Source: Enterobacter sp. (GTDB taxonomy: Bacteria; Pseudomonadota; Gammaproteobacteria; Enterobacterales; Enterobacteriaceae). From it: 64,000 bases of DNA. The notes beneath the pieces were generated by a model. It worked only from the letters and a program-made list of their open reading frames with translations, was not told the origin of the DNA and made no database searches. The position numbers were made by a program, and so were the translations under genes. Below are positions 53,427 through 63,902 of the stretch, piece after piece (position 1 is the first letter of the stretch; the number at the start of each line of letters is the position of its first letter). The DNA lies in the NCBI GenBank assembly GCA_022649305.1, contig JALCNW010000005.1:56888-120887 (forward strand), in the 5' to 3' direction.

Positions 53427-53851
53427 GCACAGCCTCAATGTCAATCGGTGTGCTGTTATGGTATAGGGGGCGGATGTTCGCTATCAGAGGCAGTAAAGTG
53501 AAATTTATATATAACAGTTTGAATTAACCCCTGACTTTATGCATCTGATATAGAAGGTTTACGATGCTGGCAGTTAGGCTTATGCTTAAAAGTTCACATT
53601 ATAAAAAAGTTATTTTTATCACTTTTATTCATTAAAACCCTTGCGTCCTTGCATCAGTCATGCGTTAATGATTCATCGGTTTGATACCAAAAAAATATCT
53701 GACGTAGTTTCCTAAAGTATTTCTCATCACGTTGTGCCTCTCCGCAGCCTCTTGGGTCTTTTCTCTACACTCTGATTAGTTTTGCCTCAGACCACTATTG
53801 CCTTTAAGGCCCATTAGCGCATTACGTTTATTTCGTTTTCAGGAGAATTAT

Positions 53852-54040
53852 ATGATTTCTACAATCCATTTTCGTTGCCCATGCTGTCATGGCTCGCAGT
53901 ACCGCACGTCCATTTTTGATGTGTCAGAAAAAAACCCGCACGGTGCAAAGTGCATTTTTTGCAAATCGTCAATGACGACGCTTGACCATTTGATCGTGCC
54001 TAACCAGGCGGCGATGCAGGCCGTTCATCAACAAGCATAA
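53852..54040 (+). CDS. YmcF-like small cysteine-rich (cold shock) protein
   Basis: MISTIHFRCPCCHGSQYRTSIFDVSEKNPHGAKCIFCKSSMTTLDHLIVPNQAAMQAVHQQA; SD AGGAG; resembles remembered YmcF. Confidence 0.75.
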   Translation: MISTIHFRCPCCHGSQYRTSIFDVSEKNPHGAKCIFCKSSMTTLDHLIVPNQAAMQAVHQQA

Positions 54041-54104
54041 CAGTTAGTCAAATCTGCTATTTTTCTCCTGCTGATATACAATATCGGTAAGTAAGGAGAA
54101 AATA

Positions 54105-55514
54105 ATGAAAAAGTATCAGCGTCTGGCAGAGCAGATCATTTCGCAAATTGAGCTTGGTGTGTGGTTGCCGGGTGATAAGTTACCGTCGCTACGTGAGCAA
54201 GTGGTCAGTAGCGGTATGAGCTTTATGACCGTGGGTCACGCCTACCAAACGCTGGAAAGTCAGGGGCGAATTATTGCTCGCCCGCAGTCGGGTTATTACG
54301 TCGCGCCGCGACCTGTAAAGCAGCAGCCGTCACCGCCTGCTCAGGTGATGCGCGACGAAATGGTCGACATCAACACCTATATCTTCGATGTCCTCCAGGC
54401 CAGCCGCGATCCTTCCGTTGTTCCGTTTGCATCAGCCTTTCCCGATCCCCGACTTTTCCCACTGCAACAACTTAACCGATCCCTGGCAAACGTCAGCAAA
54501 ACAGCCACGGCGATGAGCGTGATTGAAAGCTTGCCGCCGGGAAATGTCGACCTACGCCACGCTATCGCACGCCGCTATGCGCAACAGGGAATGAACATTT
54601 CGCCAGAAGAGATAGTCATTACCGCTGGCGCGCTTGAAGCACTCAACCTCAGTTTGCAGGCCGTCACCGAACCCGGCGACTGGGTCATTGTTGAAAATCC
54701 CTGTTTTTACGGCGCACTGCAGGCGCTGGAAAGGCTAAAGCTTAAGGCTCTTTCGATTGCGACTGACGTGCGTGAGGGAATAGACCTGAGTGCGCTTGAG
54801 CAAGCGCTGAACGAATATCCGGTCAAAGCCTGCTGGCTGATGACCAACAGTCAGAATCCGCTCGGTTTTACGCTCAGTGCCGAGAAAAAAGCCCACCTCG
54901 TAGACTTGCTGACAAAGCACAACGTCACCCTGATTGAAGATGATGTCTACAGCGAACTCTATTTTGGTCGTGATAAACCCTTGCCCGCTAAGGCCTGGGA
55001 TCGACAGGATATGACGCTGCACTGCTCCTCATTTTCTAAATGTCTGGTCGCCGGATTTCGCATAGGCTGGGTAGCAGCGGGCAAACATGCGCGACGTATT
55101 CAGCAACTTCAACTGATGAGTACGCTATCAACCAGCTCGCCGATGCAGCTGGCGCTGGTGGATTATCTGGCGACCAAACGTTACGACGCTCATCTTCGTC
55201 GTCTGCGTCGTACGCTTGCCGAGCGCAAACAGCAGGCCTGGCAATCGCTGATGCGGCATTTGCCAGCGGAGGTCAAAATACACCACAACGATAGCGGCTA
55301 TTTTTTGTGGCTGGAATTACCCGCACCGCTGGACGCCGGGACATTGAGCGAACAAGCGCTGGCGCACCATATCAGCATCGCGCCGGGCAAAATGTTCTCG
55401 ACTTCCGATGCCTGGATCCCTTTCTTTCGTTTTAATACCTCCTGGGCCTGGGGGGAGCGTGAAGAACAGGCCGTCGTCCAGTTGGCTAAATTAATCAGCG
55501 CGATGCTGAAATAA
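54105..55514 (+). CDS. ydcR: YdcR MocR-type GntR/aminotransferase fusion regulator
   Basis: 469 aa; wHTH followed by PLP aminotransferase fold; upstream of ydcS. Confidence 0.94.
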   Translation: MKKYQRLAEQIISQIELGVWLPGDKLPSLREQVVSSGMSFMTVGHAYQTLESQGRIIARPQSGYYVAPRPVKQQPSPPAQVMRDEMVDINTYIFDVLQASRDPSVVPFASAFPDPRLFPLQQLNRSLANVSKTATAMSVIESLPPGNVDLRHAIARRYAQQGMNISPEEIVITAGALEALNLSLQAVTEPGDWVIVENPCFYGALQALERLKLKALSIATDVREGIDLSALEQALNEYPVKACWLMTNSQNPLGFTLSAEKKAHLVDLLTKHNVTLIEDDVYSELYFGRDKPLPAKAWDRQDMTLHCSSFSKCLVAGFRIGWVAAGKHARRIQQLQLMSTLSTSSPMQLALVDYLATKRYDAHLRRLRRTLAERKQQAWQSLMRHLPAEVKIHHNDSGYFLWLELPAPLDAGTLSEQALAHHISIAPGKMFSTSDAWIPFFRFNTSWAWGEREEQAVVQLAKLISAMLK

Positions 55515-55797
55515 GCCTGCGGGTATATTTCCCACAGGTTTTCCCCCTCTTCATAAAATATTCTGTGACAGGCGCCAGGGCTATTTTTCAGCGTCTGTCA
55601 TAGGAAATCTGCATACCGCCTCTCAACGCTAACTCCTTGTCTATAATCCAGTTAACAGGGAATGCGTCCTCTGTCACAACATGATGATATTTCTCTCTGG
55701 CTCAAGGTGCGGCGCAATCGCGCGGTCTACGGTTATGAAGGGAGATATTTTTACGGCACGGCTGCCGCCAAATTTCATTGCGACAGGAGTAAATTGA

Positions 55798-56943
55798 ATG
55801 AGCAAAAAATTTGCACGCAGCAGCCTGTGCGCGCTCGGCATGACGATCATGACAGCGCAAGCCGCAGAGCCGCCGAAAGCGATCGGCAAAGGTGAAGGGC
55901 GGTTGGATATTATTGCCTGGCCGGGGTATATCGAACGCGGCCAGACTGACAAAAATTACGACTGGGTGACTCAGTTTGAAAAAGAGACAGGTTGCGCGGT
56001 CAATGTTAAAACCGCCGCCACGTCCGATGAAATGGTCAGCCTGATGGCGAAAGGCGGATACGACCTGGTGACCGCCTCCGGTGACGCGTCTTTACGCCTG
56101 ATTATGGGAAAACGCGTTCAGCCAATTAACCCCGATCTCATCCCTAACTGGGAAACAATCGATCCGCGCATTGTCAAAGGCGAATGGTTTAACGTCGGCG
56201 GAAAAGTTTACGGCACGCCGTACCAGTGGGGGCCGAATTTGCTGATGTACAATACCAAAACGTTCCCTACGCCACCGGACAGCTGGGCGGTGGTATTCAA
56301 CGCGCAAAATCTCCCGGACGGTAAACCTAACAAAGGCCGCGTGCAGGCTTACGATGGCCCCATTTATATCGCCGATGCCGCGCTGTTTGTGAAAGCAACT
56401 CAGCCACAACTGGGTATTACTGACCCGTACCAGCTCAATGAAGAACAATATTCTGCCGTATTAAAAGTGCTGCGCGACCAGCATGCGCTTATTCACCGTT
56501 ACTGGCACGATACGACCGTGCAAATGAGCGATTTCAAAAACGAAGGTGTCGTGGCATCCAGCGCCTGGCCTTATCAGGCCAATGCCCTTAAGGCCGATAA
56601 TCAACCTGTTGCGACCGTATTCCCCAAAGAGGGCGTGACCGGTTGGGCGGATACCACCATGCTTCACGCCGAAGCCAAACATCCAATGTGCGCCTATAAA
56701 TGGATGAACTGGTCTCTGACGCCGAAAGTCCAGGGCGATCTGGCCGCGTGGTTTGGATCCTTGCCGGTGGTCGCAGAAGGCTGTAAAGCCAGCACGCTGC
56801 TTGGCGATAAAGGCTGTGAAACCAACGGCTACAACGCCTTCGATAAAATCATGTTCTGGAAAACGCCGATTGCAGAAGGCGGCAAATTTGTGCCTTACAG
56901 CCGCTGGACGCAGGATTACATCGCCATTATGGGCGGTCGTTAA
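55798..56943 (+). CDS. ydcS: YdcS ABC transporter substrate-binding protein
   Basis: 381 aa; GEGRLDIIAWPGYIERGQTDKNYDWVTQFEKETGC. Confidence 0.95.
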   Translation: MSKKFARSSLCALGMTIMTAQAAEPPKAIGKGEGRLDIIAWPGYIERGQTDKNYDWVTQFEKETGCAVNVKTAATSDEMVSLMAKGGYDLVTASGDASLRLIMGKRVQPINPDLIPNWETIDPRIVKGEWFNVGGKVYGTPYQWGPNLLMYNTKTFPTPPDSWAVVFNAQNLPDGKPNKGRVQAYDGPIYIADAALFVKATQPQLGITDPYQLNEEQYSAVLKVLRDQHALIHRYWHDTTVQMSDFKNEGVVASSAWPYQANALKADNQPVATVFPKEGVTGWADTTMLHAEAKHPMCAYKWMNWSLTPKVQGDLAAWFGSLPVVAEGCKASTLLGDKGCETNGYNAFDKIMFWKTPIAEGGKFVPYSRWTQDYIAIMGGR

Positions 56944-56959
56944 ACGCCGGGAGTTGAAC

Positions 56960-57973
56960 ATGACGTACGCGGTTGAATTCAACGACGTTTCCCGCCTGTA
57001 CGGTGATGTACGGGCAGTGGATGGTGTCACCATCGGCATTCATGACGGGGAGTTTTTCTCTATGCTGGGGCCTTCGGGCTCCGGCAAAACCACCTGTCTA
57101 CGTCTGATTGCAGGGTTTGAACAACTCAGCGGCGGTGCGATAAAAATCTTTGGGCAACAAGCCAGCCAGTTCCCGCCATGGGAACGCGATGTGAATACCG
57201 TGTTCCAGGATTACGCACTGTTCCCGCATATGTCGATAATCGAAAATGTCGCCTATGGTCTGATGGTCAAAGGCGTCGATAAAAAGCAGCGTCAGGCTAA
57301 GGCTCAGGAGGCCCTGGAAAAAGTCGGTTTAGGTTTTGCAGATAAACGTAAGCCTTCCCAGCTCTCCGGTGGACAGCGCCAGCGGGTGGCGATCGCCAGG
57401 GCGTTGGTCAACGAACCGCGCGTCTTGTTACTCGATGAACCGCTTGGCGCACTGGATCTCAAACTGCGCGAGCAAATGCAGTTCGAGTTGAAAAAGCTCC
57501 AGCAGGAACTCGGGATTACCTTTATTTTTGTCACCCACGATCAGGGCGAAGCGCTGTCGATGTCTGACCGTGTCGCCGTGTTCAATAACGGTCGCATTGA
57601 GCAGGTTGATACCCCGCGCGAACTGTATATGCGCCCGCGCACCCCGTTTGTGGCAAGCTTTGTTGGGACCTCGAACGTTTTTGATGCAGCAGTGGCTCAG
57701 CAGGTCTGCGCGATGGACGGTATGTATTCGCTGCGACCTGAACATATTCGCCTGTATGAGAGCGGAGAAGTTCAGGTGCAGGGCGTGGTGCAAGCGGTAC
57801 AGTATCAGGGCGCGGCAACACGATTTGAACTGCGTCTGGCCAATGGCGCTAAGCTCCTGGTCAGCCAGGCTAATCTGAGCGGTATTCATATACCCGCCGC
57901 CGTTGAACCCGGTCAGCAGGTGCTGGCTTCGTGGTCGCGCGAGGCGATGGTGCCGCTGCACGAGGAGAGGTGA
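56960..57973 (+). CDS. ydcT: YdcT ABC transporter ATP-binding protein
   Basis: PotA-type; MTYAVEFNDVSRLYGDVRAVDGVTIGI; ATG 56960 (ORF start 56753 is too far upstream). Confidence 0.95.
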   Translation: MTYAVEFNDVSRLYGDVRAVDGVTIGIHDGEFFSMLGPSGSGKTTCLRLIAGFEQLSGGAIKIFGQQASQFPPWERDVNTVFQDYALFPHMSIIENVAYGLMVKGVDKKQRQAKAQEALEKVGLGFADKRKPSQLSGGQRQRVAIARALVNEPRVLLLDEPLGALDLKLREQMQFELKKLQQELGITFIFVTHDQGEALSMSDRVAVFNNGRIEQVDTPRELYMRPRTPFVASFVGTSNVFDAAVAQQVCAMDGMYSLRPEHIRLYESGEVQVQGVVQAVQYQGAATRFELRLANGAKLLVSQANLSGIHIPAAVEPGQQVLASWSREAMVPLHEER

Positions 57974-57974
57974 G

Positions 57975-58919
57975 ATGGATATGAGCGTCTCTCACTCTTC
58001 TTCAAGGCGTGGTGTGTTCAGTCGCATGACGACGGTCCTGTGGCGTAAGCCGTCACTGGGACTTTTTTTGCTGCTGCTTGGCCCGCTGATGTGGTTTGGC
58101 ATTGTGTATCTGGGGTCGCTGCTCACCCTGCTATGGCAGGGATTTTATACCTTTGACGATTTCACCATGTCGGTGACGCCGGACCTGACCTTCGCCAATC
58201 TTCTCTCGCTATTCAATCCCGCAAATTACGACATTATTCTGCGCACGTTGGTGATGGCCGTGGCTGTCACCCTCGCCAGCGCTGCCCTGGCGTTCCCCAT
58301 GGCGTGGTATATGGCGCGCTACACGCGCGGTAAATGGAAGGCTTTTTTCTATATTGCCGTCATGTTGCCGATGTGGGCGAGCTATATCGTTAAGGCTTAT
58401 GCCTGGACGTTACTGCTGGCAAAGGACGGCGTTGCTCAGTGGTTCCTGGGCTATATGGGACTTGAACCGTTGCTGATGTCGGTGCTCACGCTGCCAGCCA
58501 TAGGCGGGAGTACGCTTTCGACGTCCGGCTTAGGGCGCTTTCTGGTCTTCGTCTATATTTGGCTGCCGTTTATGATCCTGCCAGTGCAGGCAGCGCTGGA
58601 GCGCCTGCCGGCTTCCTTGCTACAGGCCTCAGCCGATCTTGGCGCACGACCTCGTCAGACTTTTCGCTATGTCGTTCTGCCGCTGGCGATTCCGGGTATC
58701 GCCGCGGGATCTATTTTTACTTTCTCGCTGACGCTGGGCGATTTTATCGTTCCGCAGCTGGTCGGCCCCCCGGGTTATTACATTGGCAACATGGTTTACG
58801 CCCAGCAGGGGGCGATTGGTAACATGCCGATGGCGGCCGCGTTCACGCTGGTGCCGATCGTGCTTATTTCCCTTTATCTGGCGTTTGTGAAACGTCTGGG
58901 AGCGTTCGATGCACTCTGA
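57975..58919 (+). CDS. ydcU: YdcU ABC transporter permease
   Basis: PotB-type permease. Confidence 0.94.
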   Translation: MDMSVSHSSSRRGVFSRMTTVLWRKPSLGLFLLLLGPLMWFGIVYLGSLLTLLWQGFYTFDDFTMSVTPDLTFANLLSLFNPANYDIILRTLVMAVAVTLASAALAFPMAWYMARYTRGKWKAFFYIAVMLPMWASYIVKAYAWTLLLAKDGVAQWFLGYMGLEPLLMSVLTLPAIGGSTLSTSGLGRFLVFVYIWLPFMILPVQAALERLPASLLQASADLGARPRQTFRYVVLPLAIPGIAAGSIFTFSLTLGDFIVPQLVGPPGYYIGNMVYAQQGAIGNMPMAAAFTLVPIVLISLYLAFVKRLGAFDAL

Positions 58920-59715
58920 ACGCGCACCCTGGTTTTTAAAACTGGCGGCCTGGGGAGGTGTGATTTTCCTTCACTTCCCACTGCTCATCATCGCCATTTA
59001 TGCCTTTAATACCGAAGATGCGGCGTTTAGCTTTCCGCCAAAAGGGCTGACCCTGAAGTGGTTCAGCGTGGCGGCTTCGCGTGGGGATATCATTGAATCC
59101 GTGACGTTGTCACTTCAAATCGCTTCTCTATCCACGGCCATCGCTCTGGTGCTGGGCACGCTGGCTGCGGCGGCGCTTTGGCGTAGCGAATTTTTTGGCA
59201 AAAATGCCATCTCGCTGCTTTTGCTGTTACCGATTGCATTGCCAGGCATTATCACCGGACTGGCGCTGTTGACCGCCTTTAAAACCGTCAATCTTGAACC
59301 GGGATTCTTCACGATTGTCACGGGCCACGCGACATTCTGCGTGGTGGTGGTGTTTAACAACGTGATTGCCCGATTCAGGCGGACCTCATGGAGTCTGGTT
59401 GAGGCGTCAATGGATCTGGGCGCTGATGGTTGGCAAACCTTCCGCTACGTGGTGCTGCCAAACTTAAGCTCTGCGCTGCTGGCGGGGGGCATGCTGGCCT
59501 TTGCGCTGTCATTTGATGAAATCATTGTGACAACGTTTACGGCTGGTCACGAACGCACGTTACCGCTCTGGTTGCTTAACCAACTGGGGCGACCGCGAGA
59601 TGTACCGGTCACCAACGTGGTGGCATTGTCGGTGATGCTGGTGACAATGATTCCTATTCTGGGAGCCTGGTGGCTCACTCGCGACGGCGAAGACGGTGCC
59701 GCCAGCGGGAAATAA
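58909..59715 (+). CDS. ydcV: YdcV ABC transporter permease
   Basis: PotC-type permease, 268 aa. Confidence 0.94.
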   Translation: MHSERAPWFLKLAAWGGVIFLHFPLLIIAIYAFNTEDAAFSFPPKGLTLKWFSVAASRGDIIESVTLSLQIASLSTAIALVLGTLAAAALWRSEFFGKNAISLLLLLPIALPGIITGLALLTAFKTVNLEPGFFTIVTGHATFCVVVVFNNVIARFRRTSWSLVEASMDLGADGWQTFRYVVLPNLSSALLAGGMLAFALSFDEIIVTTFTAGHERTLPLWLLNQLGRPRDVPVTNVVALSVMLVTMIPILGAWWLTRDGEDGAASGK

Positions 59716-59739
59716 CGTCGACTTCAACAGGATAAAGCT

Positions 59740-61164
59740 ATGCAAACACAACTGCTGATTAATGGTGAACTGGTGGCGGGCGAAGGCGAAATGCAGCCGG
59801 TTTATAATCCGGCTACCGGCGAAGTGCTGCTGGAGATCGCTGAGGCGTCTGCCGGGCAGGTCGATGCCGCCGTTTGTGCCGCCGACCGGGCGTTTGCTGA
59901 ATGGGGGCGCAGCACGCCTAAAACCCGTTCGGAGTGTTTACTGAAACTCGCCGATGTCATCGAAGAACATGCTGAAACCTTTGCCCGTCTGGAGTCGCAG
60001 AACTGCGGTAAACCGCTGCACTGTGTTATCAGCGATGAGATCCCGGCCGTAGCCGACGTGTTCCGGTTCTTTGCAGGTGCTGCCCGTTGCCTGAACGGTC
60101 TGGCGGCGGGGGAATATCTTGAAGGGCACACCTCCATGATCCGCCGCGATCCGGTTGGGGTGGTGGCATCAATTGCCCCCTGGAATTATCCGTTGATGAT
60201 GGCGGCGTGGAAGCTCGCTCCCGCGTTGGCAGCGGGGAACTGCGTGGTGATTAAACCCTCGGAAATCACGCCGTTGACCGCCTTAAAACTCGGCGAGCTG
60301 GCGAAGGACATCTTCCCCGCGGGTGTAGTCAACGTGCTGTTTGGACGCGGTAAAACGGTTGGAGACCCGCTGACCGGGCACGAGAAAGTGCGCATGGTGT
60401 CGCTGACAGGCTCGATCGCCACGGGCGAGCACATCATCAGCCATACGGCATCATCCATTAAACGCACGCATATGGAGCTTGGCGGTAAGGCTCCTGTCAT
60501 CGTGTTTGACGATGCGGATCTCGACGCGGTGGTTGAGGGTGTTCGCACCTTCGGTTTTTACAACGCCGGGCAGGATTGCACCGCCGCGTGTCGTATCTAT
60601 GCGCAGAAGGGCATCTATCCCGCGCTGGTAGAAAAACTCCGTGCAGCCGTTGCCAGCCTGAAAATGGGCGCGCCGGATGAGGAGTCAACCGAACTGGGGC
60701 CACTCAGCTCCGCGGCTCATCTGGCAAGGGTGTGTCAGGCTGTAGACCAGGCAAAAGCCCTTGGGCATGTGAAAGTGGTGACCGGCGGCAGTCGCGTTGA
60801 TGGCGGGGGGTACTATTTCCAGCCAACCCTACTTGCCGGAGCAAAACAGGAAGATGCCATTGTCCAGCGTGAGGTCTTTGGCCCGGTAGTAAGCATGACC
60901 GAATTTGACGATGAGGATCAGGTTTTGGCCTGGGCCAACGATTCGCAATACGGCCTGGCGTCGTCGGTGTGGACAAAAGATGTCGGTCGCGCCCATCGGC
61001 TGAGCGCTCGCCTGCAATATGGCTGCACCTGGGTAAACACGCACTTTATGTTAGTCAGCGAAATGCCGCACGGTGGAATGAAGTTATCTGGTTACGGAAA
61101 GGATATGTCGGTATACGGGCTGGAAGATTACACCGTGGTTCGCCATGTGATGATAAAACACTAA
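59740..61164 (+). CDS. patD: Gamma-aminobutyraldehyde dehydrogenase
   Basis: 474 aa ALDH; follows ydc[23 protein letters not shown]. Confidence 0.95.
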   Translation: MQTQLLINGELVAGEGEMQPVYNPATGEVLLEIAEASAGQVDAAVCAADRAFAEWGRSTPKTRSECLLKLADVIEEHAETFARLESQNCGKPLHCVISDEIPAVADVFRFFAGAARCLNGLAAGEYLEGHTSMIRRDPVGVVASIAPWNYPLMMAAWKLAPALAAGNCVVIKPSEITPLTALKLGELAKDIFPAGVVNVLFGRGKTVGDPLTGHEKVRMVSLTGSIATGEHIISHTASSIKRTHMELGGKAPVIVFDDADLDAVVEGVRTFGFYNAGQDCTAACRIYAQKGIYPALVEKLRAAVASLKMGAPDEESTELGPLSSAAHLARVCQAVDQAKALGHVKVVTGGSRVDGGGYYFQPTLLAGAKQEDAIVQREVFGPVVSMTEFDDEDQVLAWANDSQYGLASSVWTKDVGRAHRLSARLQYGCTWVNTHFMLVSEMPHGGMKLSGYGKDMSVYGLEDYTVVRHVMIKH

Positions 61165-61195
61165 CATACAATTAAGTGGCTGTAATATATGTAAA

Positions 61196-62482
61196 TTATA
61201 TTCCGGCCACTTTCTTGTGGGGCATCAGTGGGGCATTGAAGTCAAAATTAGTGTTCAGAAGGGCTACTTGATCGCCGTTTTGTTCCGACATCCATTTCCC
61301 GTAAACGTTGAAAACCATCTGAGCATTTGTGTGTCCCATCTGGTTGGCAATGAAACTTGGGTTTGCGCCAGCGCTTAATGCCCAGCAAGCGAATGTATGC
61401 CGTGATTCATATGCCTTCCTGTGTCTGATGCCAGCTCTTCTTAACAAGTGATTCCATGAGGCGGAAATTGAGCCTGGAATGTAGCAAATACTTTTGGTCG
61501 GATATCGGCCAGAAATGTTTGGGTTGAAAACGAAGGTGCATGAATCAGTCCTTTGCTTACCAAACTCTCTCATATGCACAACAATTTCGTGTTGCTCTTT
61601 CATGCGGGTAAATTGCATCTGGTTTTTCAGCGCTTCAATGGCTGGCTGAGTCAGGTTTATTGTCCTTATCCCGCTCTCGGTTTTCGGAGGGGAGAAGTGA
61701 TCAGAAATTGCCAGGTTTCTGTTAACCTTGATAGTCCAGTTTACAGTGTCCACATCCTCCCAGGCTAAAGCGCAAATTTCACCGTGTCGCATTCCGCTAC
61801 TCACCGCCAAAACCCACAGATTTCTGATCTGCTGATGATTTGCAACCTCAAGCAAGCGTATAAACTCATCTTTCGTGAGCGGGTCAGGCTCTGATTTTGA
61901 CTTCCTGAGTGGGCGAATATCAGAGATTACAGATCCGTTTGTGTAGCCATTTCTCTCCGCAAATTTAAGCATTTCAAGCATCACTGCCATGTATCCGTTA
62001 ACTGTGCGTACAGTTCGGCCTTTTTTATGTGAGCGTTCTAGCGTTTTCCCTATGAGCTGATACCCAGTAAGCAACTCATGCCTGAGTGACATAAGATCCT
62101 CGTGGGTAAGTGCGGATATTTCCTTTTCATCATCCAGGATGCGAAGGCACATTTTCACGTAAGATGTGTATCTCATATGCGTGTTCTTCGCTAATACCGT
62201 TTGTTTCAGGCCCAGCCACTTGTAGGCCATCTCTGATACTGAAGTCTTCAGTTTATGATCATTGTTTACCTGAGCCCGCGGTGAATTAGGAAACTGAACG
62301 GAGTAATCGAAAGCGCCTGTTCTGATGGCGTAACAAATCGAAGTCCTCAACTCACCAGCTATCTTTCTATTTTTAGGTGTATCGGGAACACCGAGACTTT
62401 CGCGAACCCGCTCACCCTGGTACATGAACCACAGGCGCAATGAGCCCCCGTGATTCTCGACCCCGGTTGGATATTTAGACAT
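61196..62482 (-). CDS. Phage tyrosine integrase
   Basis: 428 aa; SGMRHGEICALAWEDVD and YESRHTFACWALSAGANPSFIANQMGHTNAQMVFNVYG; R-H-R-H-Y catalytic pattern. Confidence 0.93.
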   Translation of the reverse strand: MSKYPTGVENHGGSLRLWFMYQGERVRESLGVPDTPKNRKIAGELRTSICYAIRTGAFDYSVQFPNSPRAQVNNDHKLKTSVSEMAYKWLGLKQTVLAKNTHMRYTSYVKMCLRILDDEKEISALTHEDLMSLRHELLTGYQLIGKTLERSHKKGRTVRTVNGYMAVMLEMLKFAERNGYTNGSVISDIRPLRKSKSEPDPLTKDEFIRLLEVANHQQIRNLWVLAVSSGMRHGEICALAWEDVDTVNWTIKVNRNLAISDHFSPPKTESGIRTINLTQPAIEALKNQMQFTRMKEQHEIVVHMREFGKQRTDSCTFVFNPNISGRYPTKSICYIPGSISASWNHLLRRAGIRHRKAYESRHTFACWALSAGANPSFIANQMGHTNAQMVFNVYGKWMSEQNGDQVALLNTNFDFNAPLMPHKKVAGI

Positions 62483-62513
62483 GCCTTTTCCTCGTTGTTA
62501 AACGTAGGGCTAT

Positions 62514-62720
62514 TTAAGCAGATTTTTGACGGGGGATCGCAGGTCGTTGACGCTCTACCCAGTTATCGACCTCAAAGCGGTTGTAGAGGATAGGGGAGTT
62601 GTCTTTGGGCTGAAGGTCTCCGGAGTAGTGACGGTAACCGGTTAATCCCGTAACGCTAACCGATACAGGCGCAGTGCTCTCAATGTTGTGGTGAATGCGC
62701 AGACTGATGCGCGCGCTTAT
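62514..62720 (-). other. Open reading segment of possible prophage gene (no canonical start)
   Basis: Reverse strand RISLRIHHNIESTAPVSVSVTGLTGYRHYSGDLQPKDNSPILYNRFEVDNWVERQRPAIPRQKSA*; stops just upstream of the open segment. Confidence 0.35.
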
Positions 62721-62850
62721 CAGCTAGATGGTGAGGTAATGGCTCACCATGACGACGACGGGCGGTGAATACGAGTAGCAAGCCGGGAATCAGTACCGGC
62801 CACCACACACCAAACCCCAGCCAGGGTATCTTCAGCCAAAGAGCTGACAT
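62680..62850 (-). CDS. Small membrane protein of prophage region
   Basis: MSALWLKIPWLGFGVWWPVLIPGLLLVFTARRRHGEPLPHHLADKRAHQSAHSPQH; one hydrophobic segment, phage-like context. Confidence 0.4.
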   Translation of the reverse strand: MSALWLKIPWLGFGVWWPVLIPGLLLVFTARRRHGEPLPHHLADKRAHQSAHSPQH

Positions 62851-62995
62851 TGCTTTACCCTCATCTTGCCCACGTACCATGGGCTTTTTTATTACAGGCC
62901 GCAGACATCACTTTCAGATGCCACGTAGCTATCAGAGTCTGACGGCCTTTCCCCTACTACGCACAGCTCCCGCTACAACCGCGAGGAGAGAGACT

Positions 62996-63078
62996 ATGAA
63001 GATGGTAATCACTCAGCAAGTCCTGAAAAGCCTTATGCACTATGAGCATGTTTCAGGGGTTTTTACTTGGGTTAAATC
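62996..63078 (+). pseudogene. HNH-endonuclease-like gene, 5' fragment interrupted by IS66
   Basis: MKMVITQQVLKSLMHYEHVSGVFTWVK resembles the N-terminus of phage HNH proteins; reading frame ends at the IS66 boundary. Confidence 0.55.
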
Positions 63079-63159
63079 GTAAGCGTCGTCCCAGCACCGT
63101 CTGGTAGATCCTGAAATTCCTGAGAGGATAGTGGACACTAAATATGGCGGACACTATCC

Positions 63160-63558
63160 ATGAAATCATTAACCACAGTGCGTAAAAAAAGCCCTAATTA
63201 TCCCGTTGAGTTCAAAATCAAAATGGTTGAACTCTCACACCGACCAGAGATCTCCGTAGCACAACTCGCACGTGAGCATGGGATCAACGACAACCTGCTG
63301 TTCAAGTGGCGCCAGTACTGGCGTGAAGGAAAACTCCGACCTCCTGCAACAACAGAGAATCGCGTGCCTGAGCTGCTGCCGATAACGCTTGATGCTGAAG
63401 ATGTCCCTGCAATGTCCACCCGGTCACAGCCTGTAACGGCGGTACCTGAATCACTCAATATCAGCTGTGAAGTGACGTTTCGGCACGGTTCACTCCGTCT
63501 GAATGGAGCCATCAGCGAAACTATTTTGAACCTGCTGATACAGGAGCTCAAACGGTGA
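63160..63558 (+). CDS. tnpA: IS66 family accessory protein TnpA (ORF1, HTH)
   Basis: FKIKMVELSHRPEISVAQLAREHGINDNLLFKWRQYWREGKL. Confidence 0.9.
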   Translation: MKSLTTVRKKSPNYPVEFKIKMVELSHRPEISVAQLAREHGINDNLLFKWRQYWREGKLRPPATTENRVPELLPITLDAEDVPAMSTRSQPVTAVPESLNISCEVTFRHGSLRLNGAISETILNLLIQELKR

Positions 63559-63902
63559 TCCCACTACCATCAGGAACCAAGATCTGGTTGGTCGCCGGTA
63601 TCACCGATATGCGAAACGGCTTCAACGGCCTCGCCGCAAAGGTGCAGACAGCGCTGAAAGATGATCCGATGTCGGGCCACGTCTTCATCTTCCGGGGCCG
63701 CAGCGGCAGCCAGGTCAAACTGCTGTGGTCTACCGGTGACGGGCTGTGTCTGCTGACCAAACGGCTGGAGCGCGGCCGCTTCGCCTGGCCGTCAGCCCGT
63801 GATGGCAAAGTGTTCCTGACGCCGGCGCAGCTGGCGATGCTGCTGGAAGGTATCGACTGGCGTCAGCCTAAACGGTTGCTGACCTCCCTGACCATGCTGT
63901 AA
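63555..63902 (+). CDS. tnpB: IS66 family accessory protein TnpB
   Basis: MIPLPSGTKIWLVAGITDMRNGFNGLAAKVQTALKDDPMSGHVFIFRGRSGSQVKLLWSTGDGLCLLTKRLERGRF. Confidence 0.95.
   Translation: MIPLPSGTKIWLVAGITDMRNGFNGLAAKVQTALKDDPMSGHVFIFRGRSGSQVKLLWSTGDGLCLLTKRLERGRFAWPSARDGKVFLTPAQLAMLLEGIDWRQPKRLLTSLTML

Noticed and set aside
57428-57961. 177 aa minus-strand ORF
   Set aside because: Antisense to ydcT ABC ATPase
38486-61200. Possibility that the ttcA-side and patD-side integrases bound one large composite island
   Set aside because: The interval contains conserved core genes (ompN, ydbK, hslJ, ydcR-patD), and comparing the sequence next to ttcA and patD showed no shared att core
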